A stretch of DNA of 64,000 bases, taken from Flavobacteriaceae bacterium. Lineage in GTDB: Bacteria > Bacteroidota > Bacteroidia > Flavobacteriales > Flavobacteriaceae. Below the pieces are notes generated by a model that saw nothing but the letters and a program-made list of their open reading frames with translations, did no database searches and had not been told where the DNA came from. The DNA lies in assembly GCA_027490305.1 (NCBI GenBank), contig JAIXYI010000016.1, positions 16,948-80,947 of the forward strand, written 5' to 3'. Positions 26,994 through 36,691 of this stretch are shown piece by piece (within the stretch, counting starts at the first letter, position 1; each line of letters starts with the position of its first letter). The position numbers and the translations under genes were made by a program.

Positions 26994-27019
26994 TTATGCC
27001 ACCATGGGTGCCTGCAGTC

Positions 27020-30000
27020 CTATTTCTTTATCACACGAAGTGTTTTAACATTTGGTCCTTGGGAAACGATAACAATGTAAACTCCTGATGGGTAATCTCT
27101 ACCGAACTGAAACGAGGCGGCATTTGATTTAAAGTTTTCAATTGAACGGCCCCGCACATCAAATACATTTACGATAGCGATTTCTTTGCTCGATGACTGA
27201 ATTTGTATGGTAAACACATCTGTTGAAGGAACAGGGAAAGCCGTAACGTCATATTCGTCTGAAATAGAATCTGAAATAGAATCTGAAATCGACTCAGAAA
27301 TGGCATCTGAATTTGACACTTTTGACTCTGACGGACAGAGGGCGCCTACATTCGTCAATCGTAAGACCCTGCTGGTAGTGCTGACACCAAAACCGTTAAC
27401 AGATTGAATGGTTATTGTTTTGACAGCGGTTGTAGTATTAGCTAAAAACGCCGCCGGATAACTTACTGTAAACGTTGCGCCGGCAATAGCATCAATAGAC
27501 GCTGTATTGGTTGTACCACCGTTAATGGTGGATCCAACAGGTACCGTGATGTTATAAGTAACGGCGCCGGTTGCAACGGTCGGTATCGAATAGGTAACGC
27601 TTGAGGCGGCTGTCGGGCAAATCTTAAGACTTCCTGCTACTGTACTGACAATGGCCGGTGCCATGGCCGTCACTTTCAGCAATCTGGCGACTGATACAGT
27701 GGCTGGAGTGAAACTTGAATTATTAACAACAGAAGATCCCATGCCGTTTACTGCTTTTACCCCGATATAGAACGATGAAGTACCCGCAGGAACACTTTCA
27801 AAATTGACCATAATGCTGTTTGAAGTCAGATCAGATCCTGCCACCACATTTACAAAGGCCGGCAATTCCCAAGTGTAAGAACTGGCCAGTTTCGATGGTG
27901 CGGCAATTAAAGTAAATACGGTATTTGTACCAATATATTTGCTGATATCTCTAACGGCAACGGTTGAACTCACAGCAGCATTATACATACTTAATGAAGT
28001 AGGCGCTGTGGGTCTGACAGCGGTCAAAGTTAACAATCTTGCCGCCGACGTGCTGTTCGGAAGAAACATAGCGGAAGAATTGGCCAGGGCAGCATTGTTG
28101 GTTATCGATAATCCGGTACCATTTTTACTGCGAACACCTATCCTCAAATTATTAGTAGAAACAGGCACACTACCCGTAGACATATAATTGAAGGTGTTTG
28201 TGCTTGTCACGCCGGCGAAATTCACGGTAATGACATTTGAAGTACTTGAAACAACACCATCCACCATAGTAGCAGACGCATTGGTAACATTCACTCCCGT
28301 TGGCAATTCCCAAACATACGAAGTAGCTGTTACAGAAGGTCGGGCTGTTAATGTTAACTCTTTCGTTGTTCCCATGTAGGGTGCAAAAGTAGTAATGGCA
28401 GTAGCAATGCCACTAGCCGGCAATGGCAACGTAGCGTCTGTCATTACTATTGCGGTTGGTGCGACAGGCAACGCTTTTGAAATGGTTATCGATCTTGCTT
28501 TTCCGGCGCAACCATTGGCATTAATGGCTCGAACACTGATCGAACCCACAATTCCGGCACCTGAAGGAACGTTGTTATAATGCACATTCAAAATATTGGC
28601 ATCGGTTCCCGTTTGGGTAACTTCGGTAACATTTGGATTTTGTCCGACGATCGTGACCCCTTCCGGTACTTTCCAAAGATACGACAGACCCGAACCCGTA
28701 AGAGGCGGAACTCTATAAGACACAGTAGTAGTGGTTCCAACAAACTGTCCGACCGCCAGAGTTGCAGCGGCAAAACCAGATGATGTGGCAGCACTTGTAT
28801 TGCTTGTCATAATTCCGGGAACTTCTGATGGCAATGGAGTAACGATAATGGAAACCGGAACTCTTGGTGCGCTTTCCACTCCGTTTACCGTTTGCGTAGC
28901 GAATAACGTACGTGTGGTCAAAAATGCTGTCAACGGAAATACACTACCGCCTGTAGCTAATGTGTAAAATTTCAATGAGCTAGTTCCGACGGCATCGGCT
29001 ACTTTCGTGCCCTGGCAAAAAGTCATGGTTGTTGGAATGGATTCTGTTACCGTAACAGTGGCGGAAGCCGATCCGGAACACGATGAAGCACCCACTGTGT
29101 AGGTGTAAACACCCGCACCCGCAAATGCCGGACTCCATACGCCCCCTGGTTGCGGCGTACCACCCAATGCGGCAAATAATTGAGATTCGAGTACCGTTTC
29201 GCCAATCGTTATTGATAACGTTCCATTGCTGCCCGCACTTTGAGGAAGCACACTGTCAGTACGTGCAGGAATTCTTTGAATTCTACAATCATTAACCAAT
29301 GGTGTATCAGCGATAGCATAAGGAGTTGTGCTGTATTGGTTTTTCATAAACTCCGCAAATGCATCTTGCTCTGAGCCAGAGTTTGCGAAAGTTGCGGCAG
29401 CCGGGCCTTGTTCAGGCAGTGTATTCAGGTCAACTCTGCTGGTCCCTAATGTATTAAATGGATAGCTGTCTCCGCCGCCGGCAAGGAAATTCAAGGTTAC
29501 CACCCTGAATGTACGCGACAAATCGCCAACAGTAGTACCGTTGACAACCAAAGTGTCTATAACATTACCATTGGCATCCGTAACGACTGCATTTAGGATT
29601 CTTGAGCCAACCGCATTGCTGAAATTGTAGCTGTATCTTACTCCGGCAACTTGCGCGAATTGTCCGGGCGTGGCCGTAGCATTTGTCGCTGCTACAGCAT
29701 GCTCGAGTATGGCCCTTAATCCGGTCGCAGTTAGTGTTACCAATGACAATTGGTTGTTGAATCGCAATGCGTTTTCAATATCCAACTGAGAGATATCCCC
29801 GGATTGTTTACCTGCAGACGGATTTGCAATTGGAGGTGCATACGTCACGTTATCACCAACTGCAATAATGTTTCCGATGGCAGAACGGATACCTCCGCCA
29901 TTTTTGATAGAGATAACAGTAGTAGGATCATAAAACTTCGCTAACCACAAGTTCGCTTCGGCGGTTATATTACCAAGGTTGGTTTCTTGCGTTCGCACAA

Positions 30001-33000
30001 AGTTCCGTTGTCCTTCAAGGAATACGGACGTTTTGCCAAAGAGATTTCCATCTTTTGTAGTGATCACATTGCCGATTGCATTGCACAGCAACTGAACTTG
30101 ATAACCCCGTGTGCCTACGGCAAAAGCATTGCCAACGTTAGCACCCCATGCGTCATTTAATCCTTGGGCATCAGTAGCATAAACACCAGAGATGACCGGG
30201 TCAATAGAAGAGGGGATTAAGGTACCATCAGAGTCAAAATCAACTACTAACCTTCCTACATATTTGTAATTTCCATCGGTATTGATTAAAGCCAATGCCT
30301 TTCCATCCAAACCTGAGGTAAGGAATGGATAGCTTTCAGAAGCCGCATCACCCGCACGTAAACGGTCATTGGCATCTGCCATCAATGTGTTAGACCCACC
30401 GGCCATTATAATGTCTACACCCGTTAACTTCCCGGCAAGTTCTTTTTCAAAAGCAATTTGCTGCAAGTGAGAAAGGAGGATGATTTTATTACATCCATCT
30501 GCAATCAAGGAATTTACGACAGGCTGGACTATTCCGGCCAATATTGTCATATCATTTGCACCGCCTCCCACTACGGTAGTAGCTCCGGGTGATGAAATAC
30601 TGGCTAAAACTTGTGTGGTAGCACCCACGATGCCGATCTTCTGACCACCCTTCATGATAATAGTCGACGGTGCAAGTTTTAACTTATTTGTAATAGTCGT
30701 AACCGCTTCAGTCGGGTTGGATTGGAAGGCGGTGTTAGGCAACAAACGATTCGTTGTTGCGATTGCAGACAGATTCGAATCACCACTAAAAGTAAGGTTA
30801 GAGCTCAAATAAGGGAACTGCGCACCAAACCATGATCTAACGGTTGCCGAAGAATTAGCGCCGCGGATTATATTTCTGACTTCCGTTGTGCCTAAGTCAA
30901 ATTCGTGATTACCGAGTGCTGACGCTTCTATGCCAATAAAGTTCAAGATAGAGATATCGGCACGGCCAATGCTTGGCAACAAGTTAACCGCACTGCTGCT
31001 AAAGGCTGTGTTATAATAACTTTCATAAGCCGTTTTTAACGCAGCGGCAAGAGATACGTCTTCGCCAGAACTTAAGAATGGACCCGGAATATAGTTATCA
31101 CCTGACGACAGCTTGATTGTATTGGCATAGGTGTCCTCAAGAACATCTACAATGGCTGCAAAACGGGGCGCGTCCGAAACGGCTTCAACAGCGCCTTCAA
31201 AGTCCGACGCATGTAGTATTTGCAGTGTGAATGCAAAATCGCTGATGGCGATGTTTTGAGTCGTAGTAGTTCCTAAAGCCATTTCGGATGAAGGATCGCT
31301 GATCGTCAAAATTGCGGTTTCAAGCGCTTCTACTGCATTGTCGTTTAGTACGGTGAAAGTAACGGAGCCCGTCGTGCTACCTGAAGGAATGGTAATGGTG
31401 GCGGCGCTCAATTCATAGTCTGAAGCCGTAATGCCTGTGCCCGTTATGGTAAGCGCAACGGTTTGATTCGTACATACGGATGACGATGCCGTGGCTGTAA
31501 CGGTTACTACGGTTCCTGCTGTCTCGGAAGCAGTAGTTGTGCTTACCGAGAGATTGACCATGGCCGCAGGCAAACTCGTTACAGTGGTTGTTGCGGTTGC
31601 CGTACATCCTTTCGCGTCTGTAACGGTATAGGTGTAAGTACCTCCGCCAACAGTTAACGGACTTCCGGATACCGTATAAGGGGATGTACCTCCCGTAGCC
31701 GTTACCGTAACGGCAGTCGTACCTCCAAAACAGAGGGTTGACGAAGCTGGAGTTGCAGTCGCCGTAATGGCCGGACACGGTGCGGTGAGGATGGTACCTG
31801 GTGAACCGACTTCGGTTGTACTATTGGCGGCGGTAAACGCTCCGTTGACGCCTACTGCACTAAACTGCGTAATCGGAGTTGTTAAGCTATTACGTCCAAT
31901 GGCATTGTCAAAAGTAGTGTAGGGCCCTGTTGGAGATGCTCCAAAAAGCACGCTTGTTTGCAATACGCCACCACTATTATATACGTTTACCTGGTCACCA
32001 CCGGTACCCAAACCAATTCCGCTGCCGGAATAATTCCCGATGCGCAATCCTGAGGTCGGATTGGTACCGAACCAGTTGTTTAGGAAGGCAGTTGTTATGG
32101 TAGCCAAATTACTCGATTCTAAAAAGATCACCGACTCGCCGGGATTGATGCTTGTAATGCCGTTTAATGGCACAGCAGCAGCAAACGATTGTGAGTTATC
32201 GTCTACTTTCCATCCTGTAATATCCACGGCGACCGCTTTGGTATTGGTAACTTCAAACCAATCGGCAGCTACCGGGCTGTTACCACTTGACCATGGTGCT
32301 ACTTCCGAAATAAACAAACGCCCTACAGAACCCGGAGAACCAATTTCAAGAGGATCGTTGGCGGCAGCAAACGCGTCGTTTACACCAATCTCGCTTAACA
32401 ACGATATCGTTGTGTTGGCAAGTCCCGCAGCGTTGTTGAACGTTTTATACAGCGTTGTCGGAGAAGCACCAAAAACGACGTTTGCCTGAAGATTTCCGCT
32501 AGAATCATACAGGTTAAGAGCGTCGCCACCCGTACTTAAACCGATTCCGCTACCTTGATACGTACCCAACTGTAAATTTGCCGGAGGATTCGCTCCGAAC
32601 CAGGTCGATTTGAAATTGGCAATGATGGTGGCAGCAGGATTAGATGCTGAACTTTCGAGAAAAATGACCGACTCACCCGGTGCAATACTGGTAATTCCGG
32701 TTAAAGCAATAGCCGCAGCAAACGAATTGGAGCTATCATCTACTTTCCAGCCGGTAATGTTAAGAGCGGTTGCACCGTTATTGGTTACTTCAAACCAGTC
32801 GGCTCCGACCGGACTATTACCGCTGCTCCAGGCAGCGACCTCAGAAATAGTTACCGTCGGAAGTTGCGGTGTTTCATTTACCAGGTCCGTAACCGACAAC
32901 ACAAAGTTAACCGAAGCATCAGGCGTAGCACCTACTGTTGCATCGTTGACATTCACCGTCACGTTGTAGGTTGATTTGGTTTCAAAATCGAGTACCGTTC

Positions 33001-35029
33001 CCGGTTTGATGTACAAGCTTGATGCCGTAATCTGGAAGTTATTGGCATCTGCTCCCGACAATGAAAAAGTGTTGGTACCTAAGCCGTCGTCGGTTACTAA
33101 GATGTCTGCAACCCTAACCGCTGGTGTAGTTATCGAATTTTCGATAATGGTAGGAACTGTATTGGTCAACGCAAGCGCAGTGGGGGCCTGGTTGGTTCCA
33201 GTCGAAGGGGCATACACCCACAATTGAGGATGGTTGATGTCGCCGCCACCGTTTTCGTTTACGATATAAATGACGCCATTGCTATCCATTGTAATTCCTT
33301 CATGTTGCTGAGCACTTACACTCAACGTATCGGCCAGGTCTGCGACAATAGAAAGCGTACTGGAGATATTTCCGTTTCTGTCTATATTGACAACCTGGGC
33401 ATTTTCCTGGCTCAACACCAAAAGATTAGGTGATGTTGACTGCGTAGGCAAGTTGGCCAATACAAATACATCGGCAACGTCGGTGAGCCCTAACAGTGCA
33501 GGATCAAAAAGATTTACGGAATTTGCTGTGCTCGCTGAACCATTCGTAGCAGTTCCTGCGGTAAAATCGACATTCGTTTGAAAAATTCCGATAGGATCGA
33601 TCTCTTTAAGACAGATAAAACCTCCGGTAAGCGGGTCATAGCATAGTCCTTCGGTTCCCGTGTTAGGAACAAATGTCCCGATTTTAACCGTTTGGGTATT
33701 GGCACGTGTAAGAGTGGTTCCAGCGGCATAGGTAAATTTAACCAACTGACGGTCGCGTTCTTCACTCATTACAAATTGCCCGTTTCCAATATAGGTAAGT
33801 CCTTCGGTGTCGTAGAAATCAGTTCCTTGTGGACTGCTTCCCTGAGCCATGGTCATGGTGTCGATCAGTACTCCTGTTTTGGATACCTGGGTAATAGAAG
33901 TACTACCATCGGCCGTGATAAATAACGTATCCGTATCCCAATTATAAGCGACGGCCGAAGCCTCCTGGCAGAGTAAATTATTAGCAGGAGCTGATGTGGT
34001 TAGCGGTTCCGGTAAATTATAGCGGCCGACCCTGACATACGTAGAAAGATCAATGCTGGAAACAGAAGGAGTCGACGTGGTAAAACTAGCCGATTGGGTA
34101 GTCGTGATGGCATTGTTGCTTGTGTCTTCGATCGTATTGGCAAGCAGCGCCACATAATATACTTGATTGCTGGCCAAAGCCGACGTTGGCGTTATCGTAA
34201 TAACATTGGATGCAAAGGTCGCGTCAAAAGGCACTAAAGCTCCGGAGGCGTTGTTCAAACGTACTTCCACTGTCGCGTCAACGTTTGTATTTGTAATCGC
34301 GCTATCATCAACTAACCGTACATTTTCCGTAAAAGTAAGTGTAGGGTGTACGGAGGCAATTACATTTGTGGTTCCGTTCAGCGGTAAAAAGGCAACACCT
34401 GGAGCGGTTGTATCACCACCACCCGAAACAGCGGTCCCCTGTACCGTGAAGTTATCGAAACGATTGTTTCCGACATTTCCTCCCGGAGCAAGCTGGAATT
34501 CAACTTTCAATTTGAAATTCGGATTATTATCCGCGGCGGAAATCGCAGAAAAATCTAAAGTTGCCAAAGCAGGATCTCCGTTATTTGGGATCACATTTGC
34601 GAAAAAAGTATAGTTTGTTCCATCGGTAGAATACGACCAAACCTGTGTTCCGGCACCTGAGCCTGAACGACGTGTAGCAAATTTTATGATGGCGTTTTCA
34701 TATCCCGTAGTCGGTAATGCAAAAATCAGGGCACTTCCTATGGGGTCATTGAAACGCAAATGCGTTCCGGAAGGATCTGCATTCTGCGCATTCAAATTCA
34801 ACACATTAAAGTTTTGACCGGTTCCGCCAGCAAAATCGATGGCGCTGATGCCCGAAATAGCGGCTGTTAATGAGGCGCCCGAAATGTTGGAGATGGTGGG
34901 CGCCGTAATGGTTGCCACCGATGAATTGTTGTTAAAGTTCCAATAATGGAGTAAGCTTTGCCCCTGAAAAACAGAACAAAACAACAGCATCATGAACAAC
35001 ATTGCCGGTTTAAGGTACGTTTTTTCCAT
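27020..35029 (-). CDS. Giant multidomain T9SS-exported protein with a 5'-nucleotidase-like domain
   Basis: A 2,669-residue surface or secreted protein with a signal peptide (KPAMLFMMLLFCSVFQGQ). Domains in order, by eye: a LamG-like N-terminal part (about 25-200), a Big_5-type Ig domain (205-316), an SdiA-regulated-like beta-propeller (325-608), a cadherin-like segment, two tandem lamin-tail domains (about 720-900 and 900-1076), an Ig/PKD stretch, a Calx-beta-like repeat (1156-1260), a metallophosphatase/5'-nucleotidase region (1270-1916), several Ig/PKD-like repeats (1930-2570), an Asp/Ser linker (about 2573-2595) and a type A T9SS sorting domain ending VKTLRVIKK. In the metallophosphatase the usual first motif is HASDFEG and the usual GHTH is GGSN, while GNHEFD is intact. 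Its codons look A/T-richer than neighbours. Start is at 35029 (MEKTYLKPAM). Likely role: phosphate or nucleotide scavenging at the surface, unproven. Confidence 0.88.
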   Translation of the reverse strand: MEKTYLKPAMLFMMLLFCSVFQGQSLLHYWNFNNNSSVATITAPTISNISGASLTAAISGISAIDFAGGTGQNFNVLNLNAQNADPSGTHLRFNDPIGSALIFALPTTGYENAIIKFATRRSGSGAGTQVWSYSTDGTNYTFFANVIPNNGDPALATLDFSAISAADNNPNFKLKVEFQLAPGGNVGNNRFDNFTVQGTAVSGGGDTTAPGVAFLPLNGTTNVIASVHPTLTFTENVRLVDDSAITNTNVDATVEVRLNNASGALVPFDATFASNVITITPTSALASNQVYYVALLANTIEDTSNNAITTTQSASFTTSTPSVSSIDLSTYVRVGRYNLPEPLTTSAPANNLLCQEASAVAYNWDTDTLFITADGSTSITQVSKTGVLIDTMTMAQGSSPQGTDFYDTEGLTYIGNGQFVMSEERDRQLVKFTYAAGTTLTRANTQTVKIGTFVPNTGTEGLCYDPLTGGFICLKEIDPIGIFQTNVDFTAGTATNGSASTANSVNLFDPALLGLTDVADVFVLANLPTQSTSPNLLVLSQENAQVVNIDRNGNISSTLSIVADLADTLSVSAQQHEGITMDSNGVIYIVNENGGGDINHPQLWVYAPSTGTNQAPTALALTNTVPTIIENSITTPAVRVADILVTDDGLGTNTFSLSGADANNFQITASSLYIKPGTVLDFETKSTYNVTVNVNDATVGATPDASVNFVLSVTDLVNETPQLPTVTISEVAAWSSGNSPVGADWFEVTNNGATALNITGWKVDDSSNSFAAAIALTGITSIAPGESVIFLESSASNPAATIIANFKSTWFGANPPANLQLGTYQGSGIGLSTGGDALNLYDSSGNLQANVVFGASPTTLYKTFNNAAGLANTTISLLSEIGVNDAFAAANDPLEIGSPGSVGRLFISEVAPWSSGNSPVAADWFEVTNTKAVAVDITGWKVDDNSQSFAAAVPLNGITSINPGESVIFLESSNLATITTAFLNNWFGTNPTSGLRIGNYSGSGIGLGTGGDQVNVYNSGGVLQTSVLFGASPTGPYTTFDNAIGRNSLTTPITQFSAVGVNGAFTAANSTTEVGSPGTILTAPCPAITATATPASSTLCFGGTTAVTVTATGGTSPYTVSGSPLTVGGGTYTYTVTDAKGCTATATTTVTSLPAAMVNLSVSTTTASETAGTVVTVTATASSSVCTNQTVALTITGTGITASDYELSAATITIPSGSTTGSVTFTVLNDNAVEALETAILTISDPSSEMALGTTTTQNIAISDFAFTLQILHASDFEGAVEAVSDAPRFAAIVDVLEDTYANTIKLSSGDNYIPGPFLSSGEDVSLAAALKTAYESYYNTAFSSSAVNLLPSIGRADISILNFIGIEASALGNHEFDLGTTEVRNIIRGANSSATVRSWFGAQFPYLSSNLTFSGDSNLSAIATTNRLLPNTAFQSNPTEAVTTITNKLKLAPSTIIMKGGQKIGIVGATTQVLASISSPGATTVVGGGANDMTILAGIVQPVVNSLIADGCNKIILLSHLQQIAFEKELAGKLTGVDIIMAGGSNTLMADANDRLRAGDAASESYPFLTSGLDGKALALINTDGNYKYVGRLVVDFDSDGTLIPSSIDPVISGVYATDAQGLNDAWGANVGNAFAVGTRGYQVQLLCNAIGNVITTKDGNLFGKTSVFLEGQRNFVRTQETNLGNITAEANLWLAKFYDPTTVISIKNGGGIRSAIGNIIAVGDNVTYAPPIANPSAGKQSGDISQLDIENALRFNNQLSLVTLTATGLRAILEHAVAATNATATPGQFAQVAGVRYSYNFSNAVGSRILNAVVTDANGNVIDTLVVNGTTVGDLSRTFRVVTLNFLAGGGDSYPFNTLGTSRVDLNTLPEQGPAAATFANSGSEQDAFAEFMKNQYSTTPYAIADTPLVNDCRIQRIPARTDSVLPQSAGSNGTLSITIGETVLESQLFAALGGTPQPGGVWSPAFAGAGVYTYTVGASSCSGSASATVTVTESIPTTMTFCQGTKVADAVGTSSLKFYTLATGGSVFPLTAFLTTRTLFATQTVNGVESAPRVPVSIIVTPLPSEVPGIMTSNTSAATSSGFAAATLAVGQFVGTTTTVSYRVPPLTGSGLSYLWKVPEGVTIVGQNPNVTEVTQTGTDANILNVHYNNVPSGAGIVGSISVRAINANGCAGKARSITISKALPVAPTAIVMTDATLPLPASGIATAITTFAPYMGTTKELTLTARPSVTATSYVWELPTGVNVTNASATMVDGVVSSTSNVITVNFAGVTSTNTFNYMSTGSVPVSTNNLRIGVRSKNGTGLSITNNAALANSSAMFLPNSTSAARLLTLTAVRPTAPTSLSMYNAAVSSTVAVRDISKYIGTNTVFTLIAAPSKLASSYTWELPAFVNVVAGSDLTSNSIMVNFESVPAGTSSFYIGVKAVNGMGSSVVNNSSFTPATVSVARLLKVTAMAPAIVSTVAGSLKICPTAASSVTYSIPTVATGAVTYNITVPVGSTINGGTTNTASIDAIAGATFTVSYPAAFLANTTTAVKTITIQSVNGFGVSTTSRVLRLTNVGALCPSESKVSNSDAISESISDSISDSISDEYDVTAFPVPSTDVFTIQIQSSSKEIAIVNVFDVRGRSIENFKSNAASFQFGRDYPSGVYIVIVSQGPNVKTLRVIKK
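27258..27311 (-). repeat. 12-bp tandem repeat encoding the Asp/Ser linker
   Basis: About four and a half copies of a 12-base unit, plus-strand TCTGAAATAGAA with substitutions, encode the SISD/SISE-type linker just before the T9SS sorting domain of the giant protein. Because the unit is 12 bases, copy-number changes would keep the frame. Confidence 0.75.
31785..32862 (-). repeat. Internal duplication: two lamin-tail domains of the giant gene
   Basis: Two adjacent segments of roughly 540 bp each encode near-parallel domains. Shared landmarks are SEVA(A/P)WSSGNSPV(G/A)ADWFEVTN, with ITGWKVDD, GESVIFLESS, GSGIGL(S/G)TGGD, and a closing GSPG. They arose by duplication and have diverged moderately at the DNA level. 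Confidence 0.75.
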
Positions 35030-35453
35030 AAAATTTTGCTTTTGGTGAGTTTGTAAAATTAGAGTCACATCACCAACGCAAATTCAACGGAACAATATCA
35101 AAATGTTAAAAAAGTCAAAGCCAAAACAGCGTATTGGTATTTTTTCACGCAAGAAAAATTCTTACAGGTAACAATTACGTAATGATGACATTATGAGAGA
35201 TAACACTACTACACCTGCGAGTATGAATTTAACTGTAAAGAGTGCCGGGCAACAGAATTCACGTTATTTTTAACCTAAAGTTGTCCTAAAGAAAGGGTAC
35301 ATTATAAACACCCAACACCCAACACTCAACACTCAAAACTTCACCCTAGGGTTTAACCTGCCATAAATAGGGTTTTCCCTAATTGTCAACACATTTTATT
35401 GCATAATTTTACCAGACAATCACCTGCCCTTCAGGCAACTAAAAACACCAGCA
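35030..35453. other. Divergent spacer between the giant gene and the four-helix membrane protein
   Basis: A/T-rich. Just before the giant gene the minus strand has TAATTTTA, a one-mismatch -7 box, with a TTG 17 bases upstream of it. Near 35310-35345 is a short low-complexity run of AACACCC/AACACTC units. A rightward promoter lies at 35383-35411. No gene or RNA is evident. Confidence 0.55.
35383..35411 (+). promoter_or_regulatory. Promoter of the membrane protein / nuclease pair
   Basis: TTG at 35383-35385, an 18-base spacer, then TAATTTTA at 35404-35411, a one-mismatch TAnnTTTG box. The ATG is at 35454, giving a leader of about 35-40 bases. Confidence 0.5.
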
Positions 35454-36044
35454 ATGTATGCAACAACTACCTCCTGCAGCGTGGCGCTAGCCATCATCGT
35501 GCTGCTCGTTTTCGTGTTACGCCGGCATTTGTCGGCCCTGCTCAAAGATGAAAGTACACTTCCCGTCCCACTACGGTCGTACAGCCTTTCCCGATCCATT
35601 CTGTTCTTTTGGACGATGGTACTCTTCCTCTCCATCTGTTACATTGGAATCAAGACTGATAACCTGGCGCCCATCGATTCAGGTGTGCTGATTCTGATGG
35701 GAATCGTCGTAGGTACCGCCACTACCGGTCGCGTGATCGACAGCAGTCAAACTCAGGATCCCGGGATCACCCGAACCCAGGACACGCATCAATCACAGGG
35801 TTTCCTGTTAGACATTCTCTCCGATGGCAACGGGATGAGCATCTCCCGCCTGCAAACCGTCATCTTCAATATTATCTACGGCTGTGCCTTCGTGTCGCTC
35901 GTGATTACACAAGAGGTACTGTATAACTTCCCTACCGAAACGCTCACACTGTTAGGTATCAGCTCCGGTGCCTACGCGTTCATGAAAGTTCCCGAAAACA
36001 AACCCACTCCGCCACCACCGCCCGCTAACCAACTGCAACTGTGA
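35454..36044 (+). CDS. Four-helix membrane protein of unknown function, coupled to a nuclease gene
   Basis: A 196-residue integral membrane protein. Hydrophobic segments lie at about residues 8-22, 48-65, 74-90 and 137-155, with a weaker one near 163-178. Between the third and fourth is a polar loop rich in Gln/Thr/Asp, and the motif FLLDILSDGNGMSISRLQT follows it. The end reads LLGISSGAYAFMKVPENKP, then a proline-rich tail. I recall proteins with a similar GISSG..KVPE ending in other bacteria but no assigned function. The stop codon overlaps the ATG of the nuclease gene by one base (TGATG), so the two are translationally coupled. Confidence 0.75.
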   Translation: MYATTTSCSVALAIIVLLVFVLRRHLSALLKDESTLPVPLRSYSLSRSILFFWTMVLFLSICYIGIKTDNLAPIDSGVLILMGIVVGTATTGRVIDSSQTQDPGITRTQDTHQSQGFLLDILSDGNGMSISRLQTVIFNIIYGCAFVSLVITQEVLYNFPTETLTLLGISSGAYAFMKVPENKPTPPPPPANQLQL

Positions 36045-36691
36045 TGAAAAGGCTGATCAGACTGTTATTGGGCCTTTGGGTAACGGTAGTCGCGGCCCAG
36101 GCGCCGACCGACACCATCGTGTTACATCAGGGCGATTTTCGCGTAACGTGGAGTCATTCCGCCAAGTACCCCGTGCGCGTGGTGTGGAAACTCACCCCGG
36201 ACATGCTCGATTGTCCGGCACCACTCAAGCGGTGCGACTGCTTCAAATCCGATCCGAAACTGCCGGGAGAGAGCGCGCTCAAAAACGATTATGCAGGATC
36301 GGGTTACGACCGGGGACACAACTTCAACGCAGCGGATGGTGCTTGCCAGACGAAGGAAGTGAATGAACGCTGCTGGTATTTTACAAACATGACACCCCAA
36401 ACACCCGACCTAAACCAACGCACATGGAAAGAACTCGAAGAACAGTGCCGCAAATGGGTTCGGGAAGGCGATGAACTGCTGATTAAATGTGGCAGCTTCG
36501 GTTGTGTCAAAAAAATAGGTGCGAATAAGGTTTGGGTTCCGAAGTATTGCTGGAAGATCATCTATCATAAAAATGGTGTGGTAGACGCCTTCCTCATGCC
36601 CAACACCCGCGATGTAGATGAGCACGATTTCTTCTATTACCACACAGACATCACCGTAATCCGACAAAAGACGGGATTGAAAGGATTGTAA
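36044..36691 (+). CDS. Secreted DNA/RNA non-specific endonuclease (beta-beta-alpha metal, NUC1 family)
   Basis: A 215-residue exported protein with a signal peptide (KRLIRLLLGLWVTVVAAQ). The catalytic motif is YDRGHNFNAAD near residues 84-94, a variant of DRGH, followed by the metal-ligand Asn in FTNMTPQTPDLNQRTW. Extra cysteines (CPAPLKRCDCF, CQTKEVNERC) suggest disulfides after export. The family degrades DNA and RNA without sequence preference, for nutrition or antagonism. I start at the ATG 36044, the second codon of a GTG-ATG pair. Coupled to the upstream membrane protein; no immunity protein is evident. Confidence 0.88.
   Translation: MKRLIRLLLGLWVTVVAAQAPTDTIVLHQGDFRVTWSHSAKYPVRVVWKLTPDMLDCPAPLKRCDCFKSDPKLPGESALKNDYAGSGYDRGHNFNAADGACQTKEVNERCWYFTNMTPQTPDLNQRTWKELEEQCRKWVREGDELLIKCGSFGCVKKIGANKVWVPKYCWKIIYHKNGVVDAFLMPNTRDVDEHDFFYYHTDITVIRQKTGLKGL

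Larger units (their letters stand above)
26456..27019. other. Noncoding spacer with degenerate G/T-rich repeats, a palindrome and a terminator
   Basis: The first part (about 26490-26535) is a degenerate tandem run of GAGGGTT/GAGAGTT/GTTCAGG units. A perfect 20-bp self-complementary sequence lies at 26791-26810. A long hairpin terminator sits at 26961-26993. Two short open frames of about 65 codons cross the spacer on opposite strands, but neither has protein-like content that I can support. I see no RNA gene. Confidence 0.6.
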
